A stretch of 64,000 nt of DNA, from positions 434,001 to 498,000 of the forward strand of contig CAWATW010000010.1 of assembly GCA_963785075.1 (NCBI GenBank). Direction: 5' to 3'. The stretch's first letter is position 1; each line of letters begins with the position of its first letter. A program made the position numbers and the translations under genes. The notes beneath the pieces were generated by a model. That model did not search any database and had not been told where the DNA came from. It saw only the letters and a program-made list of their open reading frames with translations. Positions 9,465-17,239 of the stretch are shown here, one piece after another. The stretch comes from JAOUGY01 sp963785075. GTDB taxonomy: Bacteria > Actinomycetota > Acidimicrobiia > Spongiisociales > ZC4RG35.

Positions 9465-9470
9465 TAGCCT
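9465..9470 (+). promoter_or_regulatory. -10 box TAGCCT, leaderless META lipoprotein gene
   Basis: TAGCCT is followed by exactly six bases and then the GTG at 9477. This is the spacing expected when the start codon is the transcript 5' end. Confidence 0.6.
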
Positions 9471-9476
9471 TCCCCT

Positions 9477-9872
9477 GTGCGCATCCTGCTCGTTTTTCTG
9501 GCGCTGTCCCTGTCGAGTTGCTCGGTCTTCGCGCGGGACGCCGACGGTGTGTGGGTGTTCGAGGAGGGAACGGTCGATGGCGAAGCGATTGCGCCCGTCC
9601 CGGACTCCCAGGTGACCCTCGAAGTGTCGAGCGGCGCCATCAGCGGGAACGCCGGATGCAACACGTATGGCATCGAGGCCGACGTGTATGCCGGATCGTT
9701 CACGTTGTATCCGGATCGTGAGATCACCGACATCGCATGCGACCCGGTGGTCATGGAGACCGAGGACGTCTATTGGCAGGCCCTTCAGCGTACGAGCATC
9801 TACACCTTGGGGGCCGAGACGCTGGAGCTCGAGGGTGAAGACGTCTTCCTGACCTTCCGACGGGCGGGCTGA
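9477..9872 (+). CDS. META domain lipoprotein
   Basis: A 131-residue exported lipoprotein. The N-terminus is a short lipoprotein signal ending in LSLSSC, with Cys15 as the lipidated residue. The rest is one META/HslJ-like domain: WVFEEGTVDG, the GNAGCNTYG motif and a late DIACDP segment, the usual pattern of heat-shock HslJ-type proteins. Molecular function is unknown; family members are linked to envelope stress or novobiocin resistance. The GTG start is supported by the TAGCCT box six bases upstream and by the signal peptide beginning directly at it. It is a single-gene unit. Confidence 0.85.
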   Translation: MRILLVFLALSLSSCSVFARDADGVWVFEEGTVDGEAIAPVPDSQVTLEVSSGAISGNAGCNTYGIEADVYAGSFTLYPDREITDIACDPVVMETEDVYWQALQRTSIYTLGAETLELEGEDVFLTFRRAG

Positions 9873-9973
9873 CTCTTCCGCCATTCGGCCCTGGGCCAAC
9901 CGGCAACGTCCTTCGGCGTGAGGATCTTCTCGGTGGGTGTGGAGGGTGGTGTGCTCCACCGTCGGAGCTGAGG

Positions 9974-10144
9974 TCAGGACACCCAGCTCGTGACCGTCAC
10001 ACTGGTGTCGTCCGGCGGGGTCCACGCCCATGTGGAGCCGTCCCAGCGATACAGGAGCGTGCCGCCGTGGGTGCCGTCGCGCGCCGTGTGGACGCCGACG
10101 TGGATGCCGTATACATCGCCGGTCAGTTGTCGGAGTGGTCCCAC
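9974..10144 (-). CDS. Possible small ORF downstream of etfA, 56 aa
   Basis: On the minus strand an open frame ends at 9974 and reads convincingly as protein (TGDVYGIHVGVHTARDG, then LLYRWDGSTWAWTPPDD), with third positions almost all G or C like neighbouring genes. The only usual start inside the frame is the GTG at 10144. The frame stays open upstream into the 3' end of etfA but no ATG or GTG was seen there. It could be a genuine small protein, a gene with an unusual start, or the remnant of a longer gene. No family recognised. Confidence 0.35.
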   Translation of the reverse strand: MGPLRQLTGDVYGIHVGVHTARDGTHGGTLLYRWDGSTWAWTPPDDTSVTVTSWVS

Positions 10145-10191
10145 CTCGATCAGGACGCGACGCCCGCCGTCGACGAGCGCGTCCTCGCCAT

Positions 10192-10216
10192 CGGAGGGCG
10201 GTCGGACCGCCCTCCG
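10192..10216 (-). terminator. Hairpin after the etfBA operon
   Basis: A perfect 25-base inverted repeat with 12-bp arms (CGGAGGGCGGTC and its complement) begins 20 bases past the etfA stop. There is no T-tract, as in many actinobacterial hairpin terminators. It probably ends the etfBA transcript. The rest of 9873-10235 holds only the doubtful small ORF. Confidence 0.5.
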
Positions 10217-10235
10217 CCGATCGCTCCTCCCGTTC

Positions 10236-11186
10236 TCAGGCCCGCTTTTCGAGTTCCTCGGCGAGCTTCGGCAGGACGTTGTTGACGTCCCCGACGATGC
10301 CGAGGTCGGCGACCTGGAAGATCGGGGCGTCGGGGTCCTTGTTGATGGCGATGATCGTCTTCGAGTCCTTCATACCCACCAGATGCTGCATCGCCCCCGA
10401 GATGCCTGCGGCGATGTACACGTCGGGCTTCACGGTCTTGCCGGTCTGACCGACCTGCTTGGCGTACGGGACCCAGCCTGCATCGACGATCGCCCTGGTG
10501 GCGCCGGTGGCTGCCGACAACCGCTTGGCAACGCGTTCGATCAGTTCGTATTTGTCACTCGTGCCGAGCCCGCGTCCACCGGCAACGATGACAGACGCTT
10601 CTTCGAGCTGTGGACCTTCCTTTTCCTCGACGTGGGTGGCCGTGACGGTGGCACCTGAGCGTCCGACATCCGGAAGTTCTACCGGCGTGACCGCGGGTAC
10701 TCCGCCCCCTGCGCTCTCGGCAGGGAACGACTTGGGCCTGCAGATCACGAGGTGCGGCGCGGGACCGTCGAGGGCCGCAGTGGCGATCTGTGTTCCACCG
10801 AAGATCTCGTGTTTGGCGTTGACGCCACCGTCCAACGTGACATCGACTGCATTCGACAGCACAGACCTTCCGAGCCTTGCTGCCAGGCGACCGGCGACGT
10901 CACGATCGTCGTACGCCTGGCCGAAGAGGATCAGGTCGGGTGCTGCTTGTTCGACGAGCCCTGCGAGCGCCGAAGCCACCGGTGCCGACAACAGTCGATC
11001 GCCGGGATCCATGTGGTAGACCGTGGCGGCGCCGTATTCACCGACGGTGGCCACCGCCGTTTCCGATCCGGCCCCTACGAGAATCGCGCTGACGTCTCCG
11101 AGCGAACGACCCTTGGTGAGAAGCTCCAGCCCGAGCGTCGACGGTTCCCCGTCGGTTTCCTGAACGAAGACCCACACGTTCGCCAT
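10236..11186 (-). CDS. etfA: Electron transfer flavoprotein alpha subunit
   Basis: A 316-residue FAD-binding subunit of the heterodimeric electron transfer flavoprotein, which carries electrons from acyl-CoA and related dehydrogenases to the quinone pool. The C-terminal FAD domain is clear: GGRGLGTSDKYELIERVAK, RAIVDAGWVPYAKQVGQTGKTVKPDVYIAAGISGA (the family signature is the DVYIAAGISGAMQH part), then AINKDPDAPIFQVADLGIVGD. It directly abuts etfB. ETF-quinone oxidoreductase and dehydrogenase genes are not nearby. A crotonase at 39616 is the only other gene here that may belong to fatty-acid oxidation. Confidence 0.95.
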   Translation of the reverse strand: MANVWVFVQETDGEPSTLGLELLTKGRSLGDVSAILVGAGSETAVATVGEYGAATVYHMDPGDRLLSAPVASALAGLVEQAAPDLILFGQAYDDRDVAGRLAARLGRSVLSNAVDVTLDGGVNAKHEIFGGTQIATAALDGPAPHLVICRPKSFPAESAGGGVPAVTPVELPDVGRSGATVTATHVEEKEGPQLEEASVIVAGGRGLGTSDKYELIERVAKRLSAATGATRAIVDAGWVPYAKQVGQTGKTVKPDVYIAAGISGAMQHLVGMKDSKTIIAINKDPDAPIFQVADLGIVGDVNNVLPKLAEELEKRA

Positions 11187-11945
11187 TCAGATCACCTTCA
11201 CTTCTTCGAGCTTCTTCACGATTTCGAGGAAGGCCTCCCCTTCGTCTTCGATCTTCAGACCGGCCTGTCGTTCGGCGGCTGCGTCGATGGCGACGACCTT
11301 CTGCTGGATCGTGGGCGAGAGTCCGAGATCGGCGACCGTCGTTGCCTCCACCGGCTTCTTCTTGGCGTCCATGATTCCCTTGAACGTCGGATACCGGGGC
11401 TCCACGACGCCGGCGGTCACGGACACGACCGCCGGGAGTGAGGCGGAGACTTCGTCGTATCCGGTGGCCGTCTGCCGGTGGATGTTCACGGTGCCGTCGC
11501 CCAGTTCGACTTGCGTGGCGTAGGTGAGAGCGGGGACATCGAGCAGCTCGGCGAGCATCTGTGGCACGACACCCGCATAGCCATCGGTCGATTCGGTGCC
11601 TGCGATGACGAGGTCGAAGCCCTCCTTCTCGATGGCAGCGGCGAGCACACGGGCAGTGGTCAGCGCATCTGAACCTCGGAGCGCCCCATCGTCGACGACG
11701 ATTGCCTTGTCGGCCCCCATGGCGAGCGCCTGGCGAAGGCCCTGCATGTTGCCTGCGGGGCCCATGCTCACCAACGTGACCGTGCCCTCATTGGCCTGTG
11801 CGAGCTGGAGACCCATTTCGACCCCGTACCGGTCCCCGTCGTCGAGTACCTGCTCGGTGGGCCGAACCAGCCAGTGACTGTCGGGCTCGAGCGCGTACGG
11901 CGTGGCCGGATCTGGAATCTGCTTGACGCAGACGACCACCTTCAT
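11187..11945 (-). CDS. etfB: Electron transfer flavoprotein beta subunit
   Basis: A 252-residue ETF beta subunit, beginning MKVVVCVKQIPDPAT, the usual family N-terminus, with the AMP-binding region and the VEPRYPTFKGIMDAKKKP recognition-loop motif. The ATG at 11945 was chosen because AAGGAGC lies nine bases upstream, although the frame stays open for 25 further codons. It is the first gene of the etfBA pair and abuts etfA. A TACGAT -10 box lies 35 bases upstream. Confidence 0.95.
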   Translation of the reverse strand: MKVVVCVKQIPDPATPYALEPDSHWLVRPTEQVLDDGDRYGVEMGLQLAQANEGTVTLVSMGPAGNMQGLRQALAMGADKAIVVDDGALRGSDALTTARVLAAAIEKEGFDLVIAGTESTDGYAGVVPQMLAELLDVPALTYATQVELGDGTVNIHRQTATGYDEVSASLPAVVSVTAGVVEPRYPTFKGIMDAKKKPVEATTVADLGLSPTIQQKVVAIDAAAERQAGLKIEDEGEAFLEIVKKLEEVKVI

Positions 11946-11979
11946 GCGGATCGGCTCCTTCGTTCGAGTTGCGCAGATG

Positions 11980-11985
11980 ATCGTA
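11980..11985 (-). promoter_or_regulatory. -10 box TACGAT of etfBA
   Basis: TACGAT on the minus strand predicts a start around 11973, giving a leader of roughly 28 bases that includes the AAGGAGC ribosome-binding site of etfB. Confidence 0.4.
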
Positions 11986-12051
11986 CACGCAACCTCGACA
12001 CATTTGGAATCTTCACTCAAAAACCTGGCCGGAGGAGTCAGACCCGGATGG

Positions 12052-12642
12052 TCAGGATGCGATCGCAGTGGTCCGAGCGGGTCGGGTACCGGCCTTTTTG
12101 AGCGCCTTGGCCGTCATGATCCGGTAGAGAACGACGACCAGCGTCAGAAGGATCACCACGCCCGAGCCGACTTGGTACCAGATCGTCGTGGCGTCGGTGC
12201 CTGCGAGCGCTCCGTGGATCGCCGCGGTCCAGAACAGTACGAAGCTCGAAGTGTGAATGGCCTTCCACAGTCTTCGTGGGAGCCTCTTCATGAGAAGGGA
12301 TGTCGCCTGCACTGCGACGAGGATGTAGAAGGCCACGACCCCCCAGGCGACCGCCGCCGGCTGCCACTCGGAGGCCAGCGGGATGAAGAGCTCGCGCCAT
12401 CCGAACTCGACGTAGGAATCGAGCACCAGCCCCAGCAGATGGAATCCGGTGAAGATCACGGAGAGACCGCCCAACCACCGGTGGAGGTCGAGGAGCCATG
12501 CCGGACGGCGTTTGGTCTGTAGGATCTTCGTCGACAGCAGCAGGCCCCAGATGACGGCGGCAGCCAGTATCGACCAGGCCACCAGCCCAGACGACCTGGA
12601 CAGGTACCACCAGAACTTCTCATTGAGGACGAGGGTGCTCAC
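12052..12642 (-). CDS. Ferric-reductase-like transmembrane haem protein
   Basis: A 196-residue membrane protein with about six hydrophobic segments. Two His pairs mark a bis-haem four-helix core of the ferric reductase-like family: His54 and His68 in HRWLGGLSVIFTGFH (H-x13-H), and His130 and His143 in HTSSFVLFWTAAIH (H-x12-H). No FAD or NADPH domain is attached, so it should move electrons across the membrane using a separate donor. The GTG start overlaps the apbE stop (GTGA). It is the last gene of a four-gene operon with apbE, which suggests a covalently FMN-loaded partner. A haem-thiolate or MsrQ-like function is possible but msrP is absent. Confidence 0.8.
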   Translation of the reverse strand: MSTLVLNEKFWWYLSRSSGLVAWSILAAAVIWGLLLSTKILQTKRRPAWLLDLHRWLGGLSVIFTGFHLLGLVLDSYVEFGWRELFIPLASEWQPAAVAWGVVAFYILVAVQATSLLMKRLPRRLWKAIHTSSFVLFWTAAIHGALAGTDATTIWYQVGSGVVILLTLVVVLYRIMTAKALKKAGTRPARTTAIAS

Positions 12643-13550
12643 AGGAACGCTCCCATTCGTGAGGAGATGCTGATCCGGCCATCGGTCTTCACGATCACGC
12701 CCGACAGTCCGGCGTCTTCGATGACGTTCATTCCGTATTCTGCCCCGGCGACCGCCACCGCCTTGGTCGCGGCCTCGGCCATCCATGCTTGGGCGGCGAG
12801 GACCGTGACCGACGCCACGTCTGTGACCACTGGCTCGCCGGTTCGCGGATCGATCACATGTGTCGCCGGCTCCCCATCCGAGCGCCAGCGCCGATGCAAC
12901 GGCGTCGTCGTGGCAACGCCACCCGCGGTGATGAACATCGTGACGATCTGCGCCGAGTCATCGAACGGATCCTCGATCTGTACGGTCCATCCGGTGTCAG
13001 ACGAACCGAGGCCCGCTGCGCGGAGGTCGCCGCCGACGTTCACGATCGCACCTCTTGCTCCACGCTCGACGAGTTCGACCGCAACCAGGTCGGCCGCCAG
13101 TCCCTTCCCGATTCCTCCAGGATCGATTGCGAGCCCTGCGGGCAGGGTCACCACCGCCGCCTCGATGTCGAGGATGATCGCCGCACAACCCGGCGCCGCT
13201 GCACCACCGTTGTGGGAGGCTCCGCTCCGGCCCGCTGCGTCGAGCGGTCGGCTGTACCCAGCAGCGACCATGGCCGGCAGCACCGTCGGGTCGAAGAGGC
13301 CGTTGGTCGAGCGCCAACCGTCACAGGTTCGGGCCACCAGGGCCAGGGTGTCCGGATCCACGCTCACCGGTTTGCCACCCGCTTCGTTCAGTCGGGACAC
13401 GGTGCTGCCGGGGTCGAACCGCGTCCAGCGCCGTTCGAGCTCCATCAACCGCTTCGTGGCGTATGGGAGGAGACTCTCGGGGTCCCCGCCCATCACGATG
13501 ACATGGGCGGTCGAGCCCATCACCCGGAACGTGGCTTCACTTGCTGCCAT
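12639..13550 (-). CDS. apbE: FAD:protein FMN transferase
   Basis: A 303-residue ApbE-family enzyme that cleaves FAD and attaches FMN to a Thr or Ser of a target protein. Visible family motifs: RRWTRFDPGSTVSRLN (about 40-55), GLFDPTVLPA (about 83-92), IDPGGIGKGLAAD (about 145-157), NVGGDLRA, and ATHVIDPRTGEPV followed by the Mg-binding TDVASVTVLAAQAWMAEA segment. The ATG at 13550 overlaps the upstream gene's stop region. There is no signal peptide or lipobox, so the enzyme appears cytosolic, whereas many homologues are exported lipoproteins. No protein in this operon shows the usual FMN_bind acceptor motif (SGAT-like), so its target is unknown. Confidence 0.92.
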   Translation of the reverse strand: MAASEATFRVMGSTAHVIVMGGDPESLLPYATKRLMELERRWTRFDPGSTVSRLNEAGGKPVSVDPDTLALVARTCDGWRSTNGLFDPTVLPAMVAAGYSRPLDAAGRSGASHNGGAAAPGCAAIILDIEAAVVTLPAGLAIDPGGIGKGLAADLVAVELVERGARGAIVNVGGDLRAAGLGSSDTGWTVQIEDPFDDSAQIVTMFITAGGVATTTPLHRRWRSDGEPATHVIDPRTGEPVVTDVASVTVLAAQAWMAEAATKAVAVAGAEYGMNVIEDAGLSGVIVKTDGRISISSRMGAFL

Positions 13551-14376
13551 TGCTCGCAGTGGGTGGTGGGGGTGGAGGCGGAGGTGGGGCAGGAGCCTGG
13601 ACGGAAGAGCTTCCGCCGCCGCCAGCTGTCGCAACGGGCGCTCCGCCGCCGGATGTGGATCCACCGCCGGAGGCGGTTCCGCCACCGGAGGTCGGCCCGC
13701 CGCCCGAGTTTCGATACACCTGAACGATGCGGGTCCGAGTCTGGATCGGGGCAAGGATCACCGGGACCTCGGCCTGCGAAGTGGCTGGCGCGAACGTCGA
13801 AGCCGTCGGGTCGGACGCCGGCACGGGCACGGCGGACAGTGCCTGCGTGCTCGCCTGCGGGTCGACGGAGGGAGTCTGCTCTGCAGCCACCGTGTCGGCG
13901 CGAGCCATGAACGCCATGAGTGAGAAGGTGAGAGAAACCCCTGCGCCCACGGCAGCGACGCGGGAAGCTTCTGCCTTGTGGCTGCGGCGCCGCGGTCGGG
14001 GCGCCGCAGCTTTGGATCCCCGCCAAGTCGAATCGTCGGCAGGGTGGACAGCGTGGAGCGGTACCCATGGCGTATTGGCGGTCGGCGACTCCCCACTGCT
14101 CGACGCCGGCGAAGCTGCCTCGTTTCGTTCTTGGAGCTGGCGGATCCGTTCTCGGCGGTCGGCGGTCAGATCATCGAATTGCTGGGTCCGAGCGGAGTCG
14201 GCTTCGGAAGACTGGCTTCTTCTGGCCTGTAGCCGCTCTATGCGCGCTTGGCGTTCGATTGCCGATTGATCGAGCGGCTCGGTCTGTTCGCTCCGGGAGC
14301 TGCCCGCCGGGCGGGTGGACCCCGTCCGGCGGGCCTGGAGTGCGGCGATCCGCTCAGCTCGCTCTTCCTCAGTCAT
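13537..14376 (-). CDS. Single-pass membrane protein with LQ-Arg repeats and Gly/Pro-rich exterior
   Basis: A 279-residue protein of no family I recognise. Residues 5-17, 41-53 and 73-85 hold three copies of a charged repeat of the form ERxxRIxxLQxRR. A basic stretch (RPRRRSHK, 128-134) precedes one membrane helix at about 139-158. The presumed external part is rich in Ala, Pro, Ser and Thr, then has GGGxxSGGG repeats and ends in a run of nine prolines before a short tail. It overlaps the acidic-tail gene upstream by eight bases and apbE downstream by fourteen, so it belongs to the redox operon. It may tether or organise the other components. Confidence 0.75.
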   Translation of the reverse strand: MTEEERAERIAALQARRTGSTRPAGSSRSEQTEPLDQSAIERQARIERLQARRSQSSEADSARTQQFDDLTADRRERIRQLQERNEAASPASSSGESPTANTPWVPLHAVHPADDSTWRGSKAAAPRPRRRSHKAEASRVAAVGAGVSLTFSLMAFMARADTVAAEQTPSVDPQASTQALSAVPVPASDPTASTFAPATSQAEVPVILAPIQTRTRIVQVYRNSGGGPTSGGGTASGGGSTSGGGAPVATAGGGGSSSVQAPAPPPPPPPPPTASNGSK

Positions 14377-15040
14377 CGTCTTCGTGACCCTCGTGCCCGT
14401 CGTCCTCGTGGTCGTCGTCTTCGTGGTCGTCGTCTTCGTCTTCGTACTCGCTGTCGTCGTCGTTGTGCTCGTCTTCGTACTCGTCTTCGTACTCGTCGTC
14501 GTACTCGTCGTCGTACCCGTCGTCGTCGTAGGTGCTCGACGTGGTGGATGGCGCGGTAGTCGAGGTGTTCGCCAGCGTCGTGCCGGTCGTGCCCCCGTTC
14601 GAGCCCCCGTTGACAGTTTCGACGACGACGTTCTCCTCCCAGACGTCGACGAGGATCTGGCCGTCCTTCACCTTGGCCTCGAAGTGGACCTCACGATCCT
14701 GGTTCCCGAAGGTCATCGCAATGATCTTTCCCTGCGTCTCCACCGTGTAGCTCCAGTTGCCCACCTCGGCGGATTCGAGGAACAGCTTCTGTCCGTCGCG
14801 TGAGAGGGTCACGACCCCCACGCCGTTGATCTGGTAGGAGATGAGCTCGGCCTGAGCAGCGGTGGAGCCGGTCGTCTCCGTGCTGCTGGTCGTTGCTGCG
14901 GCTGTGTCCGACACCGCCGTGAGCTCACCGAGGTTGTCGGTGCCGTTGAGGATGCCCATGTTGGCGCCGAGGGCCGTGGCTCCCGCCATCAGCACACCCA
15001 CCATCGACAACGCCGAGACGAGGGCAGTCTTGTGTCGCAT
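14369..15040 (-). CDS. Exported protein with Asp/Glu/His-rich C-terminal tail
   Basis: A 223-residue exported protein, first gene of the redox operon. Residues 1-25 form a signal peptide (MRHKTALVSALSMVGVLMAG start, cleavage likely after ALGA). A Thr/Ser-rich spacer leads to a small beta-rich domain at about 64-143 (SYQINGVGVVTLSRDG, then IIAMTFGNQDREVHFEAKVKDG) of no family I can name. After a second Thr-rich spacer, residues 171-223 are almost only Asp, Glu, Tyr and His, with five His (192, 206, 211, 216, 219). This tail could bind divalent or ferric metal ions. AAGGAAA lies six bases before the ATG; an open frame continuing upstream is not coding. Confidence 0.75.
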   Translation of the reverse strand: MRHKTALVSALSMVGVLMAGATALGANMGILNGTDNLGELTAVSDTAAATTSSTETTGSTAAQAELISYQINGVGVVTLSRDGQKLFLESAEVGNWSYTVETQGKIIAMTFGNQDREVHFEAKVKDGQILVDVWEENVVVETVNGGSNGGTTGTTLANTSTTAPSTTSSTYDDDGYDDEYDDEYEDEYEDEHNDDDSEYEDEDDDHEDDDHEDDGHEGHEDDD

Positions 15041-15110
15041 GTTTCCTTCTTTCCGTGGAGTCGATGGGTGGCAAGCTACGGATCGGACGCAAGAACGCGT
15101 TGTGGTGAAG

Positions 15111-15127
15111 GCAAAGGAAGAGTAAAG
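15111..15127 (+). promoter_or_regulatory. Candidate OmpR-type operator (11-bp direct repeat)
   Basis: Two hexamers, GCAAAG at 15111-15116 and GTAAAG at 15122-15127, are separated by five bases, giving the 11-bp direct-repeat spacing used by OmpR/PhoB-family regulators. They lie 40-56 bases before the regulator's start codon in the divergent intergenic region, a good place for autoregulation and control of the apbE operon. Assignment is inference from spacing and position. Confidence 0.35.
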
Positions 15128-15154
15128 ATCGCCTCGGTACCGGCCGTGGCGTGG

Positions 15155-15160
15155 GAAGCT
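15155..15160 (+). promoter_or_regulatory. Weak -10 box GAAGCT, leaderless response regulator
   Basis: GAAGCT, a NANNNT-type box, ends six bases before the ATG at 15167, the same spacing as the stronger TANNNT boxes elsewhere in the window. Confidence 0.35.
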
Positions 15161-15166
15161 CCGGAC

Positions 15167-15838
15167 ATGCGTCTGTTGGTGATCGAAGATGACAAGTCCA
15201 TCGCAGAACCCCTGATCAGTGGTCTCAGGCGGCAGGAATTCGAAGTCACATGGGTTCAAACGGGTGCTGACGCATTGAACGCAGAGCCCCACGACCTCGT
15301 GCTTCTGGATCTCGGCCTGCCCGATCTCGATGGCCAGGTCGTTTGTCGAAAGCTCCGTGAACGCTCCTCGGTTCCGATCGTCGTCGTGACCGCGCGCTCC
15401 GATGAGCTCGACCGAGTGACGCTCCTGGAGATGGGAGCCGACGACTACGTCGTCAAACCGTATGGCTTCCGTGAGCTCGTCGCCCGCATTCGCGCCGTTC
15501 TGAGGCGCACAGGCGGTCCTGCGTCTCCCTCCGACGATCTCGAGTCCACCGAGATCACGGTCGGAACCATGTCGATCGATCTTCGTACCCGCGACGTGGC
15601 AGTGAAAGGGGCGTCGGTCTCCCTGACACCCAAGGAATACGATCTGCTCGTCCTCCTCGCCCGAGATGCCGGTGCGGTTCTGACCCGCGACCAGATCCTC
15701 CGAGGTGTGTGGGATGAAAACTGGTGGGGGTCGACGAAGACCCTGGACGTCCATGTGGCGTCGCTTCGGCGGAAGCTCGGCGACCCCACCCTGATCGAGA
15801 CGATTCGAGGCGTCGGCTATCGACTCGACGGCTCATGA
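15167..15838 (+). CDS. OmpR/PhoB-family response regulator
   Basis: A 223-residue two-component regulator. The receiver domain (1-115) has the acidic pocket at Asp8/Asp9, phospho-acceptor Asp48 in LVLLDLGLPD, Thr75 and Lys97 in VVKPYG. The C-terminal winged-helix DNA-binding domain (about 128-223) carries LTPKEYDLLVLLA, VLTRDQILRGVW, the recognition-helix region TKTLDVHVASLRRKLG and ETIRGVGYRL. The frame continues upstream but the ATG at 15167 gives the canonical MRLLVIEDD start. Its stop overlaps the kinase start (ATGA). It is divergent from the apbE operon, which is its probable target. Confidence 0.93.
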   Translation: MRLLVIEDDKSIAEPLISGLRRQEFEVTWVQTGADALNAEPHDLVLLDLGLPDLDGQVVCRKLRERSSVPIVVVTARSDELDRVTLLEMGADDYVVKPYGFRELVARIRAVLRRTGGPASPSDDLESTEITVGTMSIDLRTRDVAVKGASVSLTPKEYDLLVLLARDAGAVLTRDQILRGVWDENWWGSTKTLDVHVASLRRKLGDPTLIETIRGVGYRLDGS

Positions 15839-17223
15839 CGAGACGCCTCATCCTCAGCTACCTCACCATCGCCGTGTTCACGTTGGCCGTCCTTGGCATA
15901 CCGCTGGCGATATTCGCAGCATCGTTGCAACGGGAACGGCTCGAAGCCGACCTCCAGCGCGACGCAATGGTGCTTGCGACGATCTATGAAGACGCGCTCG
16001 ACAACGACGCACCGTTCACCATCCGGCCGGCAACCGACTACGAGGAGCAGACGGGTGGCCGCGTCGTCGTGGTCGACGAGGCTGGAATCTCCATCGTCGA
16101 CACGGAGGCGCCCGCCAATCGCGACTTCTCCACCCGTCCCGAGATCGCCGAAGCGCTCGCAGGGATGTCTCAGAGCCCGGACACGAGATACTCCCAGACA
16201 CTCGGTCGGGAGATTCTGTACGTCGCGGTGCCCGTGGCATCCGGCGGGCAGATCCACGGTGCTGTGCGTATCACTTTCGATCCGGCAGAGGTGAACGAGT
16301 TGGTTCGCGGATATTGGTGGGGTCTCGGCGGCATCGGTGTGGTGGTGCTGGCGGCGGTCACCATCGTCGGATGGATCATCGCTCGATCGGTGACCAGACC
16401 TCTGAGGTCGATGCACGAAGCGGCCGTGGCCGCCGGGACCGGAGATCTCTCGGTTCGGATCGCTCCCGGGGAGGCTCCCGACGAGGTGCGGGACGTCGCC
16501 GATGCCTTCAACGCGATGGCGGGTCGGCTCGAGGACCTGATCGATCGCCAGCGCGCCTTCGTGGCGGACGCCTCCCACGAACTACGAACGCCGTTGACCG
16601 CCTTGCGTCTCAGATTGGAGAATCTGGAAGGCGAGGCGTCAGGAGACATGGCGGCCGACATCGAAGCTGCAATCGCCGAGAGCGACCGATTGGCGGATCT
16701 GGTCGGCCAGTTGCTCACGATTGCCCGAAGTGAGTCGGCCAGACGTCCCATCGGTCCGATCGCATTGGGTCCAGAGGTCACGGACCGGGTGGGGCTGTGG
16801 GAAGCGGTGGGAGAGGAGTCGGGCGTCGGTATGGACCTCGACGTTCGGAACGCCCCGGTGGCGACAGGCGTCGCCGGGCTGGTTGAACATGTGATCGACA
16901 ATCTCGTCTCGAACGCGATAGCCGCCACGCCTTCGGGGGGCCGGGTGGCAGTTGTCGTCGACCAAGAACCAGGATTCGGCGTCGTCCGCGTCATCGATCA
17001 GGGCCCGGGGATGTCGCCTGAGGACCGAAGCCGCGCATTCGACCGGTTCTGGCGTTCGGATCACAACCGGCCCGGCACCGGGCTGGGATTGGCCATCGTG
17101 CGTGAGCTCGTCCAGGCCTCGGGTGGAGACGTTGTCCTGCTAGAGGCGGTGTCAGGTGGCATCGAGGCGGTCGTGAAGCTCCCGCTCACCATCAGAGATC
17201 GCACGGAGATCGCGGGAGTCTGA
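15835..17223 (+). CDS. Membrane sensor histidine kinase
   Basis: A 462-residue sensor with two membrane helices (about 8-29 and 162-184) flanking an extracytoplasmic sensor domain of about 130 residues. It then has HAMP (about 185-237), a HisKA dimerisation domain with phospho-acceptor His248 in DASHELRTPLTALR, and a C-terminal ATPase domain with N box DNLVSNAIAATPSGG, G1 VIDQGPGMSPEDR, F box FDRFWR and G2 GTGLGLAI. The sensor domain has no cysteine cluster or obvious ligand motif, so the signal is unknown. It is translationally coupled to the OmpR-type regulator. Confidence 0.92.
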   Translation: MTRRLILSYLTIAVFTLAVLGIPLAIFAASLQRERLEADLQRDAMVLATIYEDALDNDAPFTIRPATDYEEQTGGRVVVVDEAGISIVDTEAPANRDFSTRPEIAEALAGMSQSPDTRYSQTLGREILYVAVPVASGGQIHGAVRITFDPAEVNELVRGYWWGLGGIGVVVLAAVTIVGWIIARSVTRPLRSMHEAAVAAGTGDLSVRIAPGEAPDEVRDVADAFNAMAGRLEDLIDRQRAFVADASHELRTPLTALRLRLENLEGEASGDMAADIEAAIAESDRLADLVGQLLTIARSESARRPIGPIALGPEVTDRVGLWEAVGEESGVGMDLDVRNAPVATGVAGLVEHVIDNLVSNAIAATPSGGRVAVVVDQEPGFGVVRVIDQGPGMSPEDRSRAFDRFWRSDHNRPGTGLGLAIVRELVQASGGDVVLLEAVSGGIEAVVKLPLTIRDRTEIAGV

Positions 17224-17239
17224 GGCCGGCGCGATCCGA

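Noticed and set aside
15041..15754. Longer form of the acidic-tail protein
   Set aside because: The upstream frame overlaps the response regulator on the other strand; ATG 15040 has a ribosome-binding site and signal peptide.
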